Numbered from the stretch's first letter, positions 25,862 through 35,270 are shown. The stretch: DNA of 55,151 nt from Thiobacillus sp. UBA3361 (GCA_002360535.1 DEQR01000025.1:1-55151), one strand, 5' to 3'. Program-made: numbers and translations. The notes: generated from the letters alone by a model not told the origin.

Positions 25862-25932
25862 GTAGGTCGGCAATCCTTTGCCGACATCATCGCAAGCGCA
25901 GCCCCCCCGGCGGCAAGGGTTTGCCGCCCTAC
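25862..25932. repeat. REP-like double hairpin element
   Basis: Two perfect 8-bp stems face each other: GTCGGCAA (25866-25873) with TTGCCGAC (25878-25885), and GGCGGCAA (25909-25916) with TTGCCGCC (25921-25928), each with a 4-base loop. The outer ends GTAGG (25862-25866) and CCTAC (25928-25932) are also inverted. This is the build of a repetitive extragenic palindrome pair. Confidence 0.7.
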
Positions 25933-25977
25933 TGCGGATGATGTGATGCGGACGGTGTGCTCGTGCAGGGAGGAACG

Positions 25978-26538
25978 GTGAAAGCGGGGCGCAGGCTGGA
26001 TGCCAGGGGATGGCTGGACGGTGCCCGGCGTGTGCCGTCGCCCAACTGCGATGCCCGGCCGGCGGGGGAAGCGGTCATCCTGATCGTCATCCATAACATC
26101 AGCCTGCCCCCCGGTGAATTTGGTGGGCCGGGGGTGGCCGAGTTGTTCACCAACCGGCTGGACCCAGCGGCGCATCCTTATTACACCGCCATCAAGGATT
26201 TGCGCGTCTCGGCGCATTTCTTCATCCGCCGCGACGGCGAGCTGATCCAGTTTGTGCCCTGCGGCATGCGTGCCTGGCATGCGGGTGCATCGAGCTGGGG
26301 GGGGCGGGAGCGATGCAATGATTTCTCCGTCGGCATCGAATTGGAGGGCACCGACGCGACGCCTTTCGCCGACGCCCAGTACGCGGCGCTAAACGAACTG
26401 TTGGGCGTGCTGCGGGCGGCCTATCCCGGCGTCGAGCTGGCCGGCCACTCGGACATCGCCCCCGGCCGCAAGACCGATCCGGGGCCGCGCTTCGATTGGG
26501 GCAGGCTGGATTCCCCGCCGACAGCGGCTGATCGCTGA
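25978..26538 (+). CDS. ampD: 1,6-anhydro-N-acetylmuramyl-L-alanine amidase AmpD
   Basis: Cytoplasmic zinc amidase that removes the peptide from anhydromuropeptides during cell-wall recycling. The 186-residue protein has the three zinc ligands of the family: His in LIVIHNIS near residue 38, and His and Asp in AGHSDIAPGRKTDPGP near the C-terminus. The RADARPAG-type N-terminus (SPNCDARPAG) and the WHAGASSWGGR segment are typical of AmpD rather than of phage amidases. GTG 25978 follows a GGGAGGAA ribosome-binding site; an in-frame GTG at 25957 would add seven residues. Confidence 0.93.
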   Translation: MKAGRRLDARGWLDGARRVPSPNCDARPAGEAVILIVIHNISLPPGEFGGPGVAELFTNRLDPAAHPYYTAIKDLRVSAHFFIRRDGELIQFVPCGMRAWHAGASSWGGRERCNDFSVGIELEGTDATPFADAQYAALNELLGVLRAAYPGVELAGHSDIAPGRKTDPGPRFDWGRLDSPPTAADR

Positions 26539-26547
26539 AAGCTTCGG

Positions 26548-26928
26548 CTACGCCGCCTGGGCGGGTATCCGGTCGCCGATGCGCTGGATGTGGTTCTTCC
26601 CGTCCACGTACACCAGCCTGGGATCGTAGGCGTTCAGTTCCATCTCGTTGAAGACCGCATAGCTGGCGACGATCAGCAGATCGCCGACGGCTGCCTTGCG
26701 CGCAGCGGCGCCGTTCACCGAGATCATGCCGCTGCCCCGCTGGCCGCGAATGGCATAGGTGGTGAAGCGTTCGCCGTTGTTGATGTTGTAGATCTCGATC
26801 TGTTCGTATTCGCGGATGTCAGCCGCTTCCAACAGGTTCTCGTCGATGGCGCAGGAGCCCTCGTAATCCAGTTCGGACGCGGTCACGCGCACCCGGTGCA
26901 GCTTGGATTTGAGCATGGAGCGTTGCAT
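26548..26928 (-). CDS. panD: Aspartate 1-decarboxylase
   Basis: Makes beta-alanine from aspartate for pantothenate synthesis. It is a pyruvoyl enzyme formed by self-cleavage, and the cleavage site Gly-Ser is present in YEGSCAID near residue 24. The 126-residue length and the start MQRSMLKSKLHRV match the E. coli enzyme, so I use the ATG at 26928 rather than an upstream in-frame codon. Conserved YNINNGERFTTYAI and ISVNGAAAR segments follow. It is the last gene of the minus-strand pcnB-folK-dNK-panB-panC-panD cluster, 48 bases after panC. Confidence 0.97.
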   Translation of the reverse strand: MQRSMLKSKLHRVRVTASELDYEGSCAIDENLLEAADIREYEQIEIYNINNGERFTTYAIRGQRGSGMISVNGAAARKAAVGDLLIVASYAVFNEMELNAYDPRLVYVDGKNHIQRIGDRIPAQAA

Positions 26929-26976
26929 GGAGGAGCCCTCAGGCACGGACAGGGGCGGGCATTATACTGCGCTGCA

Positions 26977-27807
26977 TCATTGGCTGGCCACTTCCAGGTT
27001 ATCGATGAGCCGCGTACCGCCCAGATGGGCGGCGGCCAGCACCACCAGGCGGTCTTCCCCGTCCCGCGGCGGCAGTAGGGTGGCCTGGGCGCGCACCGAG
27101 ACGTAGTCCACCCGCCATCCATGCTCCTGTAGTGCGTCCCGTGCGGCCGATTCCAGTGCCCCATAGTCCCGCCCGCCACCGGCGATGGCCCCGACAATGG
27201 CGCTCAGCACCGCATGCAGCCGGGGTGCCTCGGCCCGCTCCGCCGCCGACAGGTAGCCGTTGCGCGAAGACAGGGCCAGGCCGTCGGCTGCACGCACGGT
27301 CTCGCCGGCGAGGATGTCAATGGGCAGGTTGAGCTGCCGGGTCAGGGTCCTGAGGATGAACAGCTGCTGGTAGTCCTTCTTGCCGAACACCGCGTAGCGC
27401 GGCCGCACCATGTTGAAGAGCTTCAGCACCACCGTGGCCACGCCCTCGAAATGCCCGGGCCGGAAGGCACCGCACAGCTCGTCGGCCAGCGGCGGGACGA
27501 CCCGTACGGTCTGGGGTTCCGGGTACATCTCGGCCACGTCTGGGGCGAACACGATGTCGCAGCCTGCCGCCTTCAGCTGCCGGCAGTCCGCCTCCAGAGT
27601 GCGGGGATAACGCCCGAAATCCTCGCCGGCGCCGAACTGCAGGGGGTTGACGAAGATGCTCGACACCACCGGCCGGCCGGCCCCGGCGGCCAGGCGTACC
27701 AATTCCAGGTGGCCGGTGTGCAGGTTGCCCATGGTGGGGACGAAGGCCACTCCGCGTTCCCCGTCCAGCATCCCGCGCAGTTCGGCGGCGGTGTGCACCA
27801 GATGCAT
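26977..27807 (-). CDS. panC: Pantothenate synthetase
   Basis: Joins pantoate and beta-alanine with ATP to give pantothenate. The 276-residue protein has the nucleotidyltransferase signature PTMGNLHTGHLELV near residue 25, the SIFVNPLQFGAGEDFGRYPRT segment (about 50-70), the FGKKDYQQL motif and the SSRNGYLS segment. Length and motifs are typical. It follows panB by 13 bases on the minus strand and lies with panB and panD, giving the complete route from ketoisovalerate and aspartate except for PanE/IlvC ketopantoate reduction. Confidence 0.97.
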   Translation of the reverse strand: MHLVHTAAELRGMLDGERGVAFVPTMGNLHTGHLELVRLAAGAGRPVVSSIFVNPLQFGAGEDFGRYPRTLEADCRQLKAAGCDIVFAPDVAEMYPEPQTVRVVPPLADELCGAFRPGHFEGVATVVLKLFNMVRPRYAVFGKKDYQQLFILRTLTRQLNLPIDILAGETVRAADGLALSSRNGYLSAAERAEAPRLHAVLSAIVGAIAGGGRDYGALESAARDALQEHGWRVDYVSVRAQATLLPPRDGEDRLVVLAAAHLGGTRLIDNLEVASQ

Positions 27808-27820
27808 GCCGGGAGGCGCC

Positions 27821-28611
<791 letters not shown>

Positions 28612-28612
<1 letters not shown>

Positions 28613-29253
28613 CACTGGCTCCTGTTGAAGAATTCCCGGGTGCCGCGCATTTCCTGGATGCAGTTCACCACCAGGCGGAAGTCATCGTCATTGTCGGCGA
28701 AGTTGATGTGCTCGCTGTTGACGATGAGCAGGGGCGCGGCGTCGTAATGATAGAAAAATTCCGTGTACTGGCGGGTCAGGTCGGTCAGGTAGGCCTCGCC
28801 GATGCCCCGCTCGTAGCCCCGCGCGCGGCGGCGGATGCGCTCCAGCAGCACGCTCGCCGGGGCCTGCAGGTAGATGACCAGGTCGGGTGTGGGGATGTGC
28901 GGCTTGAGGTCGGCGTACAACCGCTGGTAGAGGCGGAACTCGGCCTCGTCCAGGTTCATGCGCGCGAACAGCGTGTCCTTGTCCAGCATGTAGTCGGCGA
29001 TGGTGGTGCCGGCGAACAGGTCGCCCTGTGCCAACTCCCGGACTTGGTCGTAGCGCGACAGCAGGAAGGACAGCTGGGTGGGCAGGGCATAGCGCCGGCG
29101 GTCCTCGTAGAAGCGGGCCAGGAAAGGGTTGTCCTCCGGGCTCTCCAGCATCAGGCGGGCGTTGGCCAACTGCGCGAGTTTGCGCGCCAGGCTGGTCTTG
29201 CCGACGCCGATGGGGCCTTCGACGATGATGTAGCGGTAGCGCTCGGGCAGCAT
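28612..29253 (-). CDS. Deoxynucleoside kinase (dCK/dGK family)
   Basis: 213 residues. Phosphorylates deoxynucleosides for nucleotide salvage; substrate preference cannot be read from the sequence. A P-loop GPIGVGKTS lies near residue 13, an RYDQVRELAQGD segment near 82 and the LID-like RRRARGYERG region near 145, typical of bacterial deoxyadenosine/deoxyguanosine kinases. ATG 29253 overlaps the folK stop (TGATG), and its own stop overlaps the panB start in the same way. The gene is common between folK and panB in betaproteobacteria. An in-frame upstream extension into folK is rejected. Confidence 0.9.
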
Positions 29254-29786
29254 CAGGGTTCGTTGGCGAGGGGGACGGCCGCGTCCCGCCCCGCGCCGGG
29301 CAGGCGGGTGAGGCCGGAGGCATCCACGCGGGCCAGCGCCTGACTCGCCGTGCCCCGCCCGGGGATGGGGCAATGGGGGGCGATCTCGGCCAGGGGCAGC
29401 AGCACGAAGGCGCGCTCGTGCATGCGCGGGTGGGGCAGGGTCAGGCCGGGTTCCGCCATGATCAGGCCGTTGTAGAGCAGTACATCCAGGTCCAGGGTGC
29501 GCGGCGCGTTGCGGTAGGTGCGCCGCCGGCCGTGGCGCTGTTCCAGGGCCAGACAGTGCTCCAGCAGCTGCCGCGGGCCGAGGCGGGTGCGCAGGTGGGC
29601 GACGGCGTTGATGAAATCGGGCTGGCGCGCGTAGCCCACCGGTTTGCTGCGGTACAGGGAGGAATGCCGCGCCAGGCTGGTTTCGGGCAGCAGGACCAGG
29701 GCCTCGATGGCCGCTAGTATCTGCGCCTGCGGATCGCCCAGGTTGGCGCCCAGGGCGACGAAGGCGTCAACCGCCCGTGCCGGCAT
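29253..29786 (-). CDS. folK: 2-amino-4-hydroxy-6-hydroxymethyldihydropteridine pyrophosphokinase
   Basis: Folate pathway enzyme that pyrophosphorylates the pterin alcohol. 177 residues with the family markers AFVALGANLGDP at the N-terminus, SSLYRSKPVGY near 43, and the signature RTLDLDVLLYN followed by LPHPRMHERAFVLLPL. ATG 29786 was chosen because it stands just before the first conserved strand; it overlaps the pcnB 3' end by 20 bases. A longer in-frame reading goes deep into pcnB and has no family similarity. Its stop overlaps the kinase start. Confidence 0.95.
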   Translation of the reverse strand: MPARAVDAFVALGANLGDPQAQILAAIEALVLLPETSLARHSSLYRSKPVGYARQPDFINAVAHLRTRLGPRQLLEHCLALEQRHGRRRTYRNAPRTLDLDVLLYNGLIMAEPGLTLPHPRMHERAFVLLPLAEIAPHCPIPGRGTASQALARVDASGLTRLPGAGRDAAVPLANEP

Positions 29787-31140
29787 GATCGTCCGGTTGT
29801 CCGCCGCCGCCCGGTTTGCCCCGGCGCCGGCGGCGCGGACGTTTGCCCGAGACCTGGCTGGGCTGGAGGAGACTCGCGCGGGCCTCCTCGTCGGCGTCCT
29901 GGAAACGGGTCCACCAGTCGGCCAATTCCTCCGGGGCATCGCCGCCGCGGGCGCGCAGCAGCAGGAAGTCGTAGCCGGCGCGGTAGCGCGGATGGCTGAG
30001 CAGGCGATAGGGGCGGCTGCCGCTGCGCTGCTCGAAGCGCGGCTGCAATGCCCAGATCTCCTTGATCATCCCGTCGAAGCGGCGCGGGAAGGCCAGGCTG
30101 GCCCGCTGCCGCTCCAGGACGTCGTCCATGGCCTGGAACAGGGCGGCCATGGGCGGCAGGCCGGCATCTTCCTGGCGCTGCGTCTCGGCGCGCATGTCGA
30201 ACCACATCAGGCAGGCCAGCATGAAGGCGGGCGAGGCGTTCTGATCATGGCGGATGCGTTCGTCCGTGTCATGCAGCGCGGCGTGCAGGAATGGCCGCCG
30301 CACCGGGTCGTCGAGGATCGCGTCGAGCATGGGCAGGGTGCCGTGGTGCAGGCCCTCGGCGCGCAGCTGGTGCACGCCCCGTTCCGCGTGGCCCGAGAGC
30401 AGCAACTTCATCATCTCGTCGAACAGCCGGGCGGCGGGGATGCGCTCCAGCATGGGCGCCAACTGGGCGATGGGGGCGCGCGTCTCGGGGGCGATGCGGA
30501 AGTCCAGCTTGGCGGCGAAGCGGGCCGCGCGCAGCATGCGCACCGGGTCTTCCCGGTAGCGGGTGACCGGGTCGCCGATGATGCGCAACACCCGCTCGCG
30601 GGCATCGGCCACGCCGCCGTGGTTGTCCCAGATTTCCTCGGTCTCCGGATCGTAGTACAGGGCGTTGACGGTGAAATCGCGGCGCGCGGCGTCGTCCTCC
30701 TGGCCGCCGAACACGTTGTCGCGCAACAGCATGCCGTCCTCGGCGGCGACCCGGTCGCTGTCGTTGTCCTGCCCCTCGTCCTGGTCGGGCTGGCTGGCAC
30801 GGAAGGTGGTCACCTCGATGGTCTCGTCGCCGCAATAGACGTGCACGATCTGGAAGCGCCGGCCGATGATGCGCGAGCGGCGGAACAGGCGGCGGATTTC
30901 CTCCGGCGTGGCGTCGGTGGCCACGTCAAAATCCTTCGGCTCGCGGCCCAGCAACAGATCGCGCACCGCGCCGCCGACGACGAAGGCGGCATGGCCTGAC
31001 TGGCGCAGGGTGCGGGTGGTCTTCAGGGCGCAGGAGGATATCTGCTGGCGCCGGATGCCGTGCTCGTCGGCCGGCAGGATGCGCGGGCCGGCGGGCTTGT
31101 CCTGGATGCCCAGGACCTTGCGGATGAGCCGGGTGATCAT
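29767..31140 (-). CDS. pcnB: Polynucleotide adenylyltransferase PcnB (poly(A) polymerase I)
   Basis: Adds 3' poly(A) tails to RNA, promoting decay. 457 residues with the class II nucleotidyltransferase head: FVVGGAVRDLLLGREPKDFDVATDA (key residues Gly-Gly, Arg-Asp, and the DxD of DFD), RRFQIVHV, an RRDFTVNALYYD motif and the RMLRAARFAAKL segment. A basic C-terminal tail (KRPRRRRRGK) is typical of PcnB rather than of CCA-adding enzyme. It is the first gene of the minus-strand cluster and is divergent from exbB. Confidence 0.94.
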   Translation of the reverse strand: MITRLIRKVLGIQDKPAGPRILPADEHGIRRQQISSCALKTTRTLRQSGHAAFVVGGAVRDLLLGREPKDFDVATDATPEEIRRLFRRSRIIGRRFQIVHVYCGDETIEVTTFRASQPDQDEGQDNDSDRVAAEDGMLLRDNVFGGQEDDAARRDFTVNALYYDPETEEIWDNHGGVADARERVLRIIGDPVTRYREDPVRMLRAARFAAKLDFRIAPETRAPIAQLAPMLERIPAARLFDEMMKLLLSGHAERGVHQLRAEGLHHGTLPMLDAILDDPVRRPFLHAALHDTDERIRHDQNASPAFMLACLMWFDMRAETQRQEDAGLPPMAALFQAMDDVLERQRASLAFPRRFDGMIKEIWALQPRFEQRSGSRPYRLLSHPRYRAGYDFLLLRARGGDAPEELADWWTRFQDADEEARASLLQPSQVSGKRPRRRRRGKPGGGGQPDDHAGTGG

Positions 31141-31299
31141 CGCCGCGGCAAACGGAAAGTTGGCGCGGCGGCGGGGACGGGATTCAAGGTGGTGTGAGAG
31201 GGTCGGTCCATGGATGCGGACGCATTATAACCAGCCAGCTTGCCGGTGGCCGTCGGGTGAGGCTACAGTTAACGGGACCCAACCATAACGGGAACATGG

Positions 31300-31920
31300 A
31301 TGTTAGCCCTCATCGAAGCCGCCGGCTGGCCCATCTGGCCGCTCATCTTCGCCTCCATCATCAGTCTGGCCATCATCTTCGAACGTTTCTTCACCCTGCG
31401 GGCGACGCGCATCAATCCGCCCCTGCTGCTGGAGCAGACCCTGGAAAACGTACGCCGCCAGGGGGTGGGCAACGACATGCTGCGCGCCCTGGCGGACAAT
31501 TCGCCACTCGGCCGCATTCTCGCCTCCGGGCTGCGCACCCTGGGCAGCAGCCGCGAGGTGATGAAGGAAACCATCGAGGAGTCCGGCCGGGCCGTGGCCC
31601 ACGACCTGGGCCGCTATCTCAACAGTCTGGGCACCATCGCCACGGTGGCCCCCCTGCTGGGGTTGTTGGGCACGGTCATCGGCATGGTGGAGATATTCGG
31701 TTCCCAGACCCCTACCGGCGGCAACCCTGCGGTATTGGCGCACGGCATCTCAGTGGCCCTGTACAACACCGCCTTCGGCCTCATCGTCGCCATCCCGAGC
31801 ATGATTTTCTACCGTTTCTTCCGGGGTAAGGTGGATGAACTGCTGATCGACATGGAGCAGCAGGCCCTCAAGCTGGTGGATATCGTCCACGCCGACCGCG
31901 GCAACCGGACCCCTCAATGA
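31300..31920 (+). CDS. exbB: ExbB/TolQ-family proton channel protein
   Basis: 206-residue inner-membrane protein with three hydrophobic helices (about 5-30, 105-130 and 145-170) and the MotA/TolQ/ExbB signature around LGTIATVAPLLGLLGTVIGM. With ExbD and TonB it turns proton flow into energy for outer-membrane receptors such as the BtuB encoded in this window. No tonB gene is adjacent. The stop overlaps the exbD start (ATGA). The assignment to ExbB rather than TolQ rests on the lack of tolA/tolB/pal neighbours and is moderately certain. Confidence 0.87.
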   Translation: MLALIEAAGWPIWPLIFASIISLAIIFERFFTLRATRINPPLLLEQTLENVRRQGVGNDMLRALADNSPLGRILASGLRTLGSSREVMKETIEESGRAVAHDLGRYLNSLGTIATVAPLLGLLGTVIGMVEIFGSQTPTGGNPAVLAHGISVALYNTAFGLIVAIPSMIFYRFFRGKVDELLIDMEQQALKLVDIVHADRGNRTPQ

Positions 31921-32345
31921 ACTTCCAGCGCGGGCATCGCCGGGATTACCCGGAGATCAACCTAATCCCCCTCATCGACGTCCTGCTGGTGATCCTCATC
32001 TTCCTCATGGTCACCACCACCTATGCCCGGTTCGCCGAGTTGCAGATCAACCTGCCCGAGGCCCAGGGGGACACGGCCAAGGAGGCGCCGGCCCAGATCA
32101 ACGTGGACGTGGATGCGATCGGTGCCTACCACATCAACCAGACGGCGCTGGCCGTCGGCGGCGTCGAGGCCCTGCGCCAGGCCCTGGCCGCCGCCGCCGA
32201 CGGGGAAAAGGAGCCGGTGGTGGTCATTTCCGCCGATTCACGTACCCCCCACCAGGCCGTCATCACCGTCATGGATGCCGCCCGCCGCGCCGGGCTGAAC
32301 CGGGTCACCTTCGTGACCCAGACCCCCGCCGACGGCAACCCTTGA
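31917..32345 (+). CDS. exbD: ExbD/TolR-family protein
   Basis: 142 residues. A short cytoplasmic N-terminus (RDYPEINLIPLIDVLLVILIF) contains the conserved membrane Asp of the ExbD/TolR proton path; one membrane helix is followed by a periplasmic domain ending in the VMDAARRAGLNRVTFVTQ segment. It works with ExbB, whose stop codon it overlaps. Its TGA in turn overlaps the TTG start of lpxK. The exbB-exbD-lpxK order is typical of proteobacteria. Confidence 0.9.
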   Translation: MNFQRGHRRDYPEINLIPLIDVLLVILIFLMVTTTYARFAELQINLPEAQGDTAKEAPAQINVDVDAIGAYHINQTALAVGGVEALRQALAAAADGEKEPVVVISADSRTPHQAVITVMDAARRAGLNRVTFVTQTPADGNP

Positions 32346-33346
32346 CACCGATGCTGGACGGTTGCGCCCGGAGCCGGTGTCCGCTGCATCTCCTCCTTCT
32401 GCCCCTGTCTGGGGTGTTCGTCCTGCTTCGCGGCCTGCGCCGCCTGGCCTATCGCCTGGGCCTGCTCAAGACCGTGCGCCTGCCCGTGCCGGTGGTGGTG
32501 GTGGGCAACATCACCGTCGGCGGCAGCGGCAAGACGCCCCTGGTGATCTGGCTGGCCGGCATGCTGCGTGAGGCGGGTTGGCATCCCGGCGTCATCAGCC
32601 GCGGTTACGGTGGCAGTGCCCACGGACCGTGTGCGGTCGGTCCGGATTCCGATCCGCGGCTGGTGGGCGACGAGCCGCTGCTGATCGCCCGCGCCGGCGG
32701 CGTGCCGGTCTCGGTGGGACGCCGCCGGGCCGACGCGGGCCGCGCCCTCCTGGCAGACGACCCACGGGTGGAAGTGCTGCTGAGCGACGATGGCCTGCAG
32801 CATTACGCCCTGGCGCGGGACGTGGAGATCGCCGTGGTGGATGGGGCGAGGCGCTTCGGCAACGGTTGGCCGCTGCCCGCCGGCCCGCTGCGCGAGCCTT
32901 TGTCCCGCCTGCGGGAGGTGGATGCGGTGGTCATCAACGGCGGCGAGCGGGAGGCGGCGGCGGAGGGGGTGCCGCAGTTCGCCATGGCATTGCGTCCTGG
33001 GTTGTTCCGGAGGCTCGGCGAGCCGGGCGTGACGCGCGCCGCGGCGGACTTCAGGGGCCGGGAGGTCCACGCGGTGGCCGGCATCGGCGACCCACAGCGG
33101 TTCTTCGACACCCTGGACACGCTGGGCATCCGCGCCACGCCCCATCCCTTTCCCGACCATCATGCCTTTGCGCGCGCCGACCTGCCGACGGGCACCATCA
33201 TCATGACCGGCAAGGACGCGGCCAAATGCGAGGGCTTCGCATTGCGGGACGCATGGGTTCTGGAGGTTGACGCAATACTGTCGCCGGGTCTAAAAGAACT
33301 GATATTGACGAAACTGAAGGAGTGCCATGGACGCCAAGCTGCTTGA
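32342..33346 (+). CDS. lpxK: Tetraacyldisaccharide 4'-kinase
   Basis: Phosphorylates the 4' position of the lipid A disaccharide at the inner membrane. 334 residues: an N-terminal membrane-associated helix (about 13-30), the P-loop VVGNITVGGSGKTPL near residue 60, GYGG near 89, a DDGLQHY motif near 148 and an FPDHHAF motif near 265. The TTG at 32342 overlaps the exbD stop; an ATG three codons later is an alternative start. The 3' end overlaps the Trm112-like gene by 20 bases. Confidence 0.95.
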   Translation: MTPMLDGCARSRCPLHLLLLPLSGVFVLLRGLRRLAYRLGLLKTVRLPVPVVVVGNITVGGSGKTPLVIWLAGMLREAGWHPGVISRGYGGSAHGPCAVGPDSDPRLVGDEPLLIARAGGVPVSVGRRRADAGRALLADDPRVEVLLSDDGLQHYALARDVEIAVVDGARRFGNGWPLPAGPLREPLSRLREVDAVVINGGEREAAAEGVPQFAMALRPGLFRRLGEPGVTRAAADFRGREVHAVAGIGDPQRFFDTLDTLGIRATPHPFPDHHAFARADLPTGTIIMTGKDAAKCEGFALRDAWVLEVDAILSPGLKELILTKLKECHGRQAA

Positions 33347-33509
33347 TATCTTGGTCTGCCCCCTCTGCAAGGGGCCGCTGGTCTATCACCGGGAAGCCCA
33401 GGAATTGATCTGCAAGGCAGATCGGCTGGCCTACCCGATCCGCGACGGCATCCCGGTGATGCTTGAAGAGGAGGCCCGCAAACTGCCCGCCGAGGAGGAA
33501 GTCGCCTAG
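33327..33509 (+). CDS. Trm112/YcaR-family small protein
   Basis: 60 residues. Starts MDAKLLDILVCPLCKGPL, with CPLC near residue 11 and an ICKADRLAYPIRDGIPVML segment, the standard YcaR/Trm112-like build. It probably forms a small zinc or zinc-ribbon-like fold. The biological role in bacteria is not settled. An AAGGAG ribosome-binding site precedes ATG 33327 and the gene overlaps lpxK. In many relatives kdsB follows; here fliJ follows instead, so the lipid A/KDO cluster is interrupted at this point. Confidence 0.92.
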   Translation: MDAKLLDILVCPLCKGPLVYHREAQELICKADRLAYPIRDGIPVMLEEEARKLPAEEEVA

Positions 33510-33552
33510 GACAGGGAGGGCGCGGATACGCCCCCCCGGCGAGCCGACCGTC

Positions 33553-34008
33553 ATGGCCAAAGAATTTCCCCTCCAGCCCCTGCTGGAATATTCACAGCAC
33601 CGGATGGATTCGGCGGAGCGCACCCTGCTGATGCTGAAGCAGCGGGAGGAGAAGGAACGGCAACGGCTTCGGGATCTGCTCGACTACCGCCGGGAGTATC
33701 AGGACCGTCTCAGCGGCAATTCGGCCGCCGGCATGCCCATCCATCTGCTGCGCGACTATCAGGTCTTCCTGGCCAAGGTCGGCCAGGCTATCCACCAGCA
33801 GGAGCAAGCCGTCGATCAGGCCCATGCCCGGTGGCAGCAGGCCCATGAGCACTGGCTGAGCCAGCGGCAGAAGGTGAAGGCCTACGAAACCCTGGCGCAA
33901 CGCCACCACAACGCGGAAATGCAACGCCTGGAAAAGCGCGACCAGCGTATATCGGACGAGCAGGCGGTGAAGCGTTTTCTCTACAACCCGGACAACCGCG
34001 AGACCTGA
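33553..34008 (+). CDS. fliJ: Flagellar export protein FliJ
   Basis: 151 residues, almost entirely predicted coiled coil, rich in Glu, Gln, Arg and Lys, starting MAKEFPLQPLLEYSQHR. FliJ is a chaperone and stalk-like part of the flagellar export ATPase complex. The ATG at 33553 was chosen because it starts the typical FliJ N-terminus; upstream codons belong to the spacer after the Trm112-like gene. No fliE-fliI genes precede it, unlike the usual order, so the early flagellar genes must lie elsewhere. Confidence 0.85.
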   Translation: MAKEFPLQPLLEYSQHRMDSAERTLLMLKQREEKERQRLRDLLDYRREYQDRLSGNSAAGMPIHLLRDYQVFLAKVGQAIHQQEQAVDQAHARWQQAHEHWLSQRQKVKAYETLAQRHHNAEMQRLEKRDQRISDEQAVKRFLYNPDNRET

Positions 34009-34025
34009 CGGCACGTTTATTGCAT

Positions 34026-35123
34026 ATGACTGGCCGTTTGCATCAACACCAACGGCCGGTCGTGGACATTTCAGCGGTTATCGGGACAGCAATCACCGGG
34101 CACCCGCTTCTCGCGGGGACGCAATCCCCGCAGGGGGGCAAGGGGGGCACGACCTTCGCGGATATCGTGCAGGCGTTGCAGGCCCTGCCCAATCAGGTCG
34201 ATCCCGTTCAGGATGCCATGGCCTTGCTTGCTGGCCCGCCGGGTTCCCCGGCCCTGCCTGCCGGCCTGCCGGGTTCCACGATCCTGCCCGTCGCGCAGAC
34301 GCGGACGGGTGGCGTGACCGGAGAACAGGCGGAGGAGGGCGGCGAGGATGCCGCCGAAGGGGGCGGTCCCGGCATCTGGTTCCTGCCCATGTCGGCCGCG
34401 GACACTCCAGCGCCCGCTCAGGTTTCGCTTCGTCCGGATGTCGTGAGCGACAAGCCCGCGGCGCGCTTTCCGGCGGCGGATATTGCCGCCCGTAGGCAAG
34501 GGCTGCCGCCGCAGGTGACCGTCCAACTGTCCGATCAGGTCCCCCAAGGGGAGGTCGCTGAGGCATTGCTGCCGATGCCGGCGGAATCGCCCGTCCAGAA
34601 GGCCATGCTCGTGCCGGCTGACGGGGCGTTGCCTCCCGCGGTGCAGCAGGCCCTGCCTCCGGAAAGGGCAGCGGAAGCCCTCGTCAAAGCGGGGGCACCC
34701 GGCCCGTCAACCCCGCCCGGCGTGACCGCAGCGCTGAATTCCCGCGAGTGGTCCACGGACTTTGCTCAGCGGGTGGTATGGATGGTGGGCCAGCGTGCCC
34801 AGTTCGCCGAGATCGCGGTGAGTCCGCCCAACCTGGGCGGGGTGGAGGTGCGCCTGTCCCTGAACGACCAAACCGCGGGCGCGCAATTCTTTTCTCCCCA
34901 TGCATCGGTACGCGAGGCACTGGAAGCGGCCCTGCCTCGTCTGCGGGACATGATGGCCGAGGCGGGCATCAGCCTGGGCCAGGCGGAAGTGCGCGACCAG
35001 GCCTTTGAGGGGCGGGGGGAATGGGGTTTGGCCCAGCACCCGGAGCCTGAGCTGCATGGGCAGGTTTCCGAAATGACGGTCCGGATGGCGCGCGGCCACG
35101 GTCTGATCGACTTGTACGCCTGA
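34026..35123 (+). CDS. fliK: Flagellar hook-length control protein FliK
   Basis: 365 residues. The N-terminal two-thirds are low-complexity and rich in Ala, Pro and Gly, including a small tandem repeat (PPGSPALP and LPGSTILP). The C-terminal 110 residues form the conserved hook-length domain, with FAQRVVWMVGQRAQFAEIAV, PPNLGGVEVRLSL and LRDMMAEAGISLGQAEV segments. FliK measures hook length and switches export specificity at FlhB. The start is uncertain: ATG 34026 and an in-frame TTG at 34020 both lack a clear ribosome-binding site. Confidence 0.87.
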   Translation: MTGRLHQHQRPVVDISAVIGTAITGHPLLAGTQSPQGGKGGTTFADIVQALQALPNQVDPVQDAMALLAGPPGSPALPAGLPGSTILPVAQTRTGGVTGEQAEEGGEDAAEGGGPGIWFLPMSAADTPAPAQVSLRPDVVSDKPAARFPAADIAARRQGLPPQVTVQLSDQVPQGEVAEALLPMPAESPVQKAMLVPADGALPPAVQQALPPERAAEALVKAGAPGPSTPPGVTAALNSREWSTDFAQRVVWMVGQRAQFAEIAVSPPNLGGVEVRLSLNDQTAGAQFFSPHASVREALEAALPRLRDMMAEAGISLGQAEVRDQAFEGRGEWGLAQHPEPELHGQVSEMTVRMARGHGLIDLYA

Positions 35124-35124
35124 T

Positions 35125-35151
35125 TCAAGGCCCCCGGCCGGCGGCCGATAT
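35125..35151 (+). promoter_or_regulatory. Candidate sigma-28 (FliA) promoter of the fliL operon
   Basis: TCAA (35125-35128), a 15-base spacer, then GCCGATAT (35144-35151). The FliA consensus is TAAA-N15-GCCGATAA, so two positions differ and spacing is exact. It lies 120 bases before fliL. A 6-bp inverted repeat (CATGAC 35162-35167, GTCATG 35182-35187) follows in the leader. Confidence 0.5.
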
Positions 35152-35270
35152 AAATTCGGGTCATGACTTGCCTAATGGCTTGTCATGTCGTAAGAAGGAA
35201 CTTAAGCTTATTTCTGAAACATGCTGTTTTTTCGCGATTTTCAGCGATCGCAGCCGACCATGGAGTTCAT

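Noticed and set aside
34230..34275. GCCGGGTTCC tandem repeat in fliK as a mobile or CRISPR-like repeat
   Set aside because: Only two short copies inside the low-complexity coding region of FliK; it reflects a Pro/Gly-rich linker.
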